The notes beneath the pieces were generated by a model. It was not told the DNA's origin. It did no database searches and saw nothing but the letters and a program-made list of their open reading frames with translations. A program made the position numbers and the translations under genes. A DNA stretch of 46,190 bases, from assembly GCA_017469525.1 (NCBI GenBank), contig JAFUGG010000023.1, forward strand, positions 1-46,190, given 5' to 3'. Below, in pieces: positions 42,276 through 46,190 of this stretch (position 1 is its first letter; each line of letters begins with the position of its first letter). Source of the DNA: Bacteroidaceae bacterium (GTDB taxonomy: Bacteria > Bacteroidota > Bacteroidia > Bacteroidales > Bacteroidaceae).

Positions 42276-42303
42276 GTTCATAGCATATAATTCATAGTTC
42301 ATA
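42276..42303. repeat. Heptamer array between susC-2 and susD-2
   Basis: Four 7-bp units GTTCATA, GCATATA, ATTCATA, GTTCATA. Same consensus as the array at 7290-7317. It fills most of the 40-bp gap inside the operon. Confidence 0.85.
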
Positions 42304-42311
42304 AATAAGAA

Positions 42312-44726
42312 ATGAATAAGATGAAAAGGAAATCAATCATAAGTGTGTTATTGCTGGGCATGGTGCTGGGCATGTTCTCCACTTCTTGCGAGGACATGCT
42401 CTCCCCCGACAGCGAACGCCACTCCTATACTGTGGCAGATGATATCTTGTATTCCTACTGGGGCATTCTCAAATCTTTGCAGAACATAGCCGAGCGCTAT
42501 GTCATCCTGAACGAATGCCGTGGCGACCTGGTGGATGCTTCTTCTTTCGTCAGCGACACGATTGCTGCCATTGTCAACTTCGACTTCGAAGAGGGGAACG
42601 AGTTGTCTGAGGACGGAGCATGTGCATACCTCAAGATTAGTGACTATTACCACGTCATCAACAGTTGCAATGCCTACATTGCCATGTGCGACACCACCTA
42701 TACTACCGGTACGAGCGAGAAGCTCATGCTCAGGGAGTATTCCCAGGTGCTGGCCATCCGTGCGTGGGTTTACATGCAGCTGCTTTATGCCTATGGCGAG
42801 AACAAGGTGCCGTTCTATACGGAGCCGATGCTCACCACCGACGACATAAACAACTTTGTGAACGACGACAGCCGTCCGAAGGTTACGGCCGAGTTGTTGG
42901 CAACAGAGCTCGGACCCGAGTTGGAGAAGATGTGGCCCGTCGAGGATAAGTATGGCCTTCCCGAATATGACAACTATGGCGACGTGAACAGCGGCAACAC
43001 CCACTTTGTCTGCCACAGCAGCAAGTGCATGTTCCCTGTTGCCATCGTGCTGGGCGACCTCTATCTGCTGAGCGGCAGATATGCTGAGGCTGCGTCCTAC
43101 TACTACAAGTACATCAATACCGATGTGTGCGGTCCTTTGTCTGTGAACAGGTGCTACAGTACTGGTCTTATTGATGACAGCAGGGACTACCCAATCTATA
43201 GTTACGATGCCACCAACATTCCTTATACAGAGAAGAGCCAGGTCAGCAGGAACTCTGAGTCCATCACATGCATTCCCAGTAATAAGGGTAAGCTCGAGGG
43301 CACAGTGCTGACTGACATCAACCGTCTGTTCGGCTTCGAGGCTCAGATGCGTACCAGCAGTTCCGAGGGTGCAGGTGCATCTGTCGGGCTGAGCCGCAAC
43401 TATGAGCGTGAGCTCATCCCCAGCAAGGGCTATGAGGCTCTCTGCGACAGCCAGAAGTTCGAGATTTATCTAGGTAACATATCGGGCAACACTTTCGTAT
43501 GGGATGCCAACTCCACCACGCTCGAGGAGATACCTGGCGTGGGTGATGCCCGCAGGGCCTGGATATATAATCAAGGTGGCGAACAGTGGACCTTCCGTGT
43601 GGGTGATGACAACCTATATGGTAAGATGGTGTCCAAGCAGAATCCAAGGGGTGTCTTCTCCACGACTTATCCTGTCATCTATCGCAAGAGCACCGTATGG
43701 CTTCGCTTTGCCGAGGCTCTGAACCGTGCCGGCTATCCCAGCTATGCCTTTGCCATCCTCAAGACTGGTCTCTGCAACAACCCGATGTGGGTTCCCTACG
43801 ATCCCTTGTCATACGGCAGCCTCGAGGGCTTGACCGTACAGTATTTCGCCGAAGATGGTAGCGTGAGGAGTTCTTTGCTGGATTATAAGATCAATGACTC
43901 GCTGTTCGTGTACATGGACGAGACAGAGGAGGGTGATGTTGTCTTCATGCCCGAGGGCTGGAAGGAAGACGAGGTGAAGTCCACCTACGCTAGCTTGGAG
44001 CAATATCTGGTTGAACGCTTCATGCAGGAGGACGAGACCCTGACAGAGGAAGATGCCAAGGCAAAGATTGAGAAGAGAAAGGTTTACTGGGCAGTGCCGA
44101 GCGACGATGCTATCAGCAATCAGCCCGAAGAGGATTGCGGCTATGCCTGCTACTATCTCGACCGTCGTGAGGTGAGCCGTGCAGCCAATGTGCCTTTCCT
44201 CAACCTCAACCAGCCTTATCTCCGTGGCGACCTGAGACAGGTAATCCGATTTAAGGAGCAGGGCAGAATGCAGGTTGCACAAGCCAACTCCATGTCCTAT
44301 CCTTCCGGAGATACTAACTATGACCTGACCTATACCATCGGCGTTCACCAGCGCGGTTGCGGCTTCATCTGTTGGGACGACCCAAGCGGCTACCGCTCTT
44401 CCTACACCTATGTAGGCATGGTACAGAAGAAGCTGAAGGATGAATATAAAATGGAGCTCACCGAGAAGCAGATCTATGGTGACGAGGGCGACTACCTCGA
44501 AGACGTGCAGAATGCCGTCGAGGACCTCATCATCGACGAGATGGCTCTTGAACTTGCCTTCGAGGGCTCGCGCTTCAGCGACCTCTATCGCGTGGCACAT
44601 CGTCGTCAGAATCCCGACTACCTGGCAAAGCGCGTGGCAAAGCGTCACACAGGCGAGATTGACGAGAAGCTCCGCGAAAAGCTTCAGACAGAAGACAGCT
44701 GGTTCCTGCCCGTTCCCACCGAATAG
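42312..44726 (+). CDS. SusD/RagB-family surface lipoprotein (second copy, long form)
   Basis: 804 residues, well above the usual 480-650. The lipoprotein signal ends FSTSC (Cys26). Family features: SYWGILKSLQNIAERYVILN, NSCNAYIAMCDTTY, LREYSQVLAIRAWVYMQLLY with YAYGENKVPFYTEP, RKSTVWLRFAEALNRAGYPS, and IIDEMALELAFEGSRFSDLY near the C-terminus. The extra length lies in the middle and late part (about 480-650), including acidic stretches and CGYACYYLDRREVSRAAN. Likely the lid of SusC-2. Last gene of the locus, closed by a terminator. Confidence 0.93.
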   Translation: MNKMKRKSIISVLLLGMVLGMFSTSCEDMLSPDSERHSYTVADDILYSYWGILKSLQNIAERYVILNECRGDLVDASSFVSDTIAAIVNFDFEEGNELSEDGACAYLKISDYYHVINSCNAYIAMCDTTYTTGTSEKLMLREYSQVLAIRAWVYMQLLYAYGENKVPFYTEPMLTTDDINNFVNDDSRPKVTAELLATELGPELEKMWPVEDKYGLPEYDNYGDVNSGNTHFVCHSSKCMFPVAIVLGDLYLLSGRYAEAASYYYKYINTDVCGPLSVNRCYSTGLIDDSRDYPIYSYDATNIPYTEKSQVSRNSESITCIPSNKGKLEGTVLTDINRLFGFEAQMRTSSSEGAGASVGLSRNYERELIPSKGYEALCDSQKFEIYLGNISGNTFVWDANSTTLEEIPGVGDARRAWIYNQGGEQWTFRVGDDNLYGKMVSKQNPRGVFSTTYPVIYRKSTVWLRFAEALNRAGYPSYAFAILKTGLCNNPMWVPYDPLSYGSLEGLTVQYFAEDGSVRSSLLDYKINDSLFVYMDETEEGDVVFMPEGWKEDEVKSTYASLEQYLVERFMQEDETLTEEDAKAKIEKRKVYWAVPSDDAISNQPEEDCGYACYYLDRREVSRAANVPFLNLNQPYLRGDLRQVIRFKEQGRMQVAQANSMSYPSGDTNYDLTYTIGVHQRGCGFICWDDPSGYRSSYTYVGMVQKKLKDEYKMELTEKQIYGDEGDYLEDVQNAVEDLIIDEMALELAFEGSRFSDLYRVAHRRQNPDYLAKRVAKRHTGEIDEKLREKLQTEDSWFLPVPTE

Positions 44727-44761
44727 GGCGCGCAGCAACCAAGAGCATACAGACTCCAAGC

Positions 44762-44803
44762 AGAGCCGTCAAGGGAAAGTCCCCCTTGGCGGCTCTCTTT
44801 TTG
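44762..44803 (+). terminator. Intrinsic terminator at the end of the FAS1/SusCD locus
   Basis: AGAGCCGTCAAGGG pairs with CCCTTGGCGGCTCT (one G-T pair) around a 7-base loop, followed by CTTTTTGCTTTT. Confidence 0.93.
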
Positions 44804-44871
44804 CTTTTATATGAACATGTCCGGAAGGATTTGCAGTGCCGACATCAGGAGTTATTGCCGTGACTTATTCC

Positions 44872-44981
44872 TGCTGACACGTCACGTATTTTGTTCCCAC
44901 GTGAGTGACAAACTGTTTCCACGTGAGAAACAAACCGTTTCCACACGAGAAACAAAAAGTTTCCACATGAGAAACAAAACG
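44872..44981. repeat. 22-bp tandem array (5 units)
   Basis: Units begin at 44872 (diverged), 44894, 44916, 44938 and 44960. Heads CACGTGAG, CACGTGAG, CACACGAG and CACATGAG, followed by AAACAAAnnGTTTC tails. TTTCCACGTGAGAAA forms a dyad. Heads match those at 8109-8174 and partly 27678-27765. Confidence 0.92.
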
Positions 44982-45052
44982 GAAACAAATGTTAAATCCG
45001 TCCGCTTCACGCGTGAACCTGCAATTCCTGACCGCTGTCTTCTGATTATTGG

Positions 45053-45357
45053 TGTCCGCTAAAATCATACATACATCTAAAGCCTGGAAGGCTTCACCTT
45101 GAGAAACCAGGGGCCAAAGAAAAGCCTGGAAGGCTTTACCTTGAGTAACCGGGGGCCAAAGAAAAGCCTGGAAGGCTTTACCTTGAGTAACCGGGGGCGA
45201 AGCCCTCGGACAAAGTGCGAAGCCCTCCCCTGCTCCTGCCTGGAAGGCAGTACTATGAAGCATCGGTGGGTACTGCCTTCCAGGCAGCGGGATGTGCAGC
45301 GGTCGCCCAACCGAGGGCTTCGCCCCCGGTTACTAATAGTGAAGCCTTCCAGGCTTT
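45053..45357. repeat. Composite inverted-repeat element, copy 2, with a triplicated left arm
   Basis: TGTCCGCTAAAATC (45053-45066) precedes the element as at copy 1. The left arm is present three times with a 42-bp period (starts 45079, 45121, 45163; core AAAGCCTGGAAGGCTT, then TTGAGTAACCGGGGG). The right arm is 45311-45357. The inner inverted repeat is 45236-45253 / 45270-45287, identical in sequence to that of copy 1. Confidence 0.9.
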
Positions 45358-45448
45358 AGATGCCTACTTGATTTCCCCTGATAGCAATAAAAAACGGTAA
45401 AATGGGCAATTTCTACCAATTTTCGTTCCCTTATGTAGTAAAAAAACG

Positions 45449-45456
45449 TAACTTTG
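45449..45456 (+). promoter_or_regulatory. Bacteroidetes -7 box for the calycin-like gene
   Basis: TAACTTTG, a full TAnnTTTG match, 57 bp before ATG 45514. Confidence 0.65.
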
Positions 45457-45513
45457 CGCCCGAAATTACAAAAGAAAGGACACATCTAATTAATAACAAA
45501 AACATAAAACAGT

Positions 45514-46190
45514 ATGAAAAAGATTTTACTTACCTTAGTCAGTGCACTTTTCTGCCTCGGCAGCATGGCACAGAAACCAGGTCTCTTCACGACCTATGAC
45601 TTCAGCGAGACAGTTGTCTTTGAACAGCAAATCAACAAGCAGACTCCTGTGAAGTCCAAAGCTCAGGCTTCGCAGCAGCAAGTCATCGATAGCCGCCTGG
45701 CCGACTTGGATGAATTCATCGTCAAGGAGTTCACCATTCCCGCAATGTCGACAAGCGGCAGTTCCCTCCCTCTTGGCGATATCGACATCAAGGGATTCAC
45801 TATCACTACCGACGAAGACGGCATCAACCACTTCTCCTACGACGGTACCTATACGTTCGACGTGAGCAACCTGCCCACTGCTGTCCAAGAAGAAGCGAAA
45901 GCGTGGTTTACTGATGTTCCCGTGAAGCTTGAAGGAAAATTCAAGGGGACAAAGCTCTATGCTGTCTTCCGTATGTTAGTGACTATGACCTCCGGCTCAA
46001 CTACAAATCGCTTAGTGATAACGGCAACATACGGCACCGACGACTTCGCCAAGGTATATACCGAGCCCCTCGTCGTTACCGTCAACGGTGTGAAGTCAGA
46101 TCCTCAGGACACCGATGTCACCGTCTATACGAACGACGACGAGACCATCGACTTCGAGCTGAAGAACTTCGTGCTCACGATGGGCGAGGA
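45514..46190 (+). CDS. Secreted calycin-like beta-barrel-domain protein, 3' truncated by the window
   Basis: ATG 45514 opens a frame that runs off the window after 225 codons. A clear Sec signal peptide (about 1-19, MKKILLTLVSALFCLGSMAQ) is followed by a beta-rich, Thr/Asp-rich sequence. It contains two similar segments: ADLDEFIVKEFTIPAMSTSG with LGDIDIKGFTITTDEDG, and VTVYTNDDETIDFELKNFVL. The second matches the repeating style of calycin-like domain proteins in Prevotella and Bacteroides (short strands with LKNF or LKDF). Function is unknown; the fold suggests binding of a small ligand outside the cytoplasm. The rest of the protein is not visible, so domain number and sorting signal remain open. 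Confidence 0.72.
   Translation, partial: MKKILLTLVSALFCLGSMAQKPGLFTTYDFSETVVFEQQINKQTPVKSKAQASQQQVIDSRLADLDEFIVKEFTIPAMSTSGSSLPLGDIDIKGFTITTDEDGINHFSYDGTYTFDVSNLPTAVQEEAKAWFTDVPVKLEGKFKGTKLYAVFRMLVTMTSGSTTNRLVITATYGTDDFAKVYTEPLVVTVNGVKSDPQDTDVTVYTNDDETIDFELKNFVLTMGE

Larger units (their letters stand above)
44727..45513. other. Gene-free interval after the SusCD locus
   Basis: Holds the terminator, a 22-bp array (44872-44981), the second composite inverted-repeat element (45053-45357) and the -7 box of the next gene (45449-45456). Short open frames here are translations of repeats. I see nothing nameable in 44804-44871 or 44990-45052. Confidence 0.8.

Noticed and set aside
45077..45400. Small open frames with LEGFTLSNRG-type repeats (also at 3051-3407)
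   Set aside because: They are translations of the composite inverted-repeat element in several frames on both strands, without a start context or family match.

Overview
The window looks like chromosomal DNA of a Bacteroidales bacterium, most likely a Prevotellaceae relative. The pointers are two SusC/SusD pairs, a TamB-TamL pair, a carboxynorspermidine-dehydrogenase-type enzyme, DUF4890-, DUF5715- and calycin-like proteins, the gene order phoH-purC-menG-aroE, an absence of Shine-Dalgarno sites, and eleven good matches to the Bacteroidetes -7 promoter box TAnnTTTG. I saw no rRNA, tRNA, CRISPR array, phage or transposase gene.

Layout. 1-2887: end of tamB and the overlapping tamL. 2888-3619: a repeat-filled convergent gap. 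3620-7256 (minus): phoH, purC, menG, aroE. 7412-7911: a YoeB-type toxin-antitoxin pair. 7972-10898: a DUF5715 (M15-like) protein, a Spy/DUF4890-like periplasmic protein and a saccharopine-dehydrogenase-family polyamine enzyme. 10957-12445: a four-helix-bundle (S23-like) gene flanked by inverted repeats, then recA. 12856-17137: an overlapping ECF sigma / short FecR-like / STN outer-membrane barrel operon. 17261-19493 (minus): coiled-coil protein, zapA, rny. 19550-24178: a hypothetical protein and a divergent sugar transferase facing a BY-kinase polysaccharide co-polymerase. 24397-27552: a ThiD-like kinase and a secreted M6 protease, divergent. 28056-44726: an uptake locus built as FAS1-SusC-SusD-FAS1-SusC-SusD, with no glycoside hydrolase and no regulator. 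45514-end: start of a calycin-like secreted protein.

The most unusual content is repeat architecture that cuts across genes. (1) Eight or nine loci carry tandem arrays whose period is always exactly 22 bp although the unit sequence differs from array to array. Units usually hold a short dyad 'head' of about 8 bp and an A/T-rich 'tail' of about 14 bp. Two arrays lie inside reading frames. (2) A second set of arrays has a period of exactly 7 bp, again with a different heptamer at each place. (3) Inverted-repeat insertions with arms of about 33-35 bp interrupt tamL, aroE and the FecR-like gene in frame, and single-arm versions sit at the ends of purC, phoH and in the sigma gene. (4) A composite inverted-repeat element occurs twice, each time beside 22-bp arrays. 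The fixed periods with free sequence are what I would look at first as an undescribed system.

How the genes fit together: the left half is mostly housekeeping (envelope assembly, purine, menaquinone and shikimate synthesis, recombination, RNA decay, cell division). The right half is envelope-facing: polysaccharide synthesis control, a secreted protease, and a nutrient-uptake locus whose FAS1 lipoproteins probably serve as surface binding or adhesion partners of the SusCD transporters.
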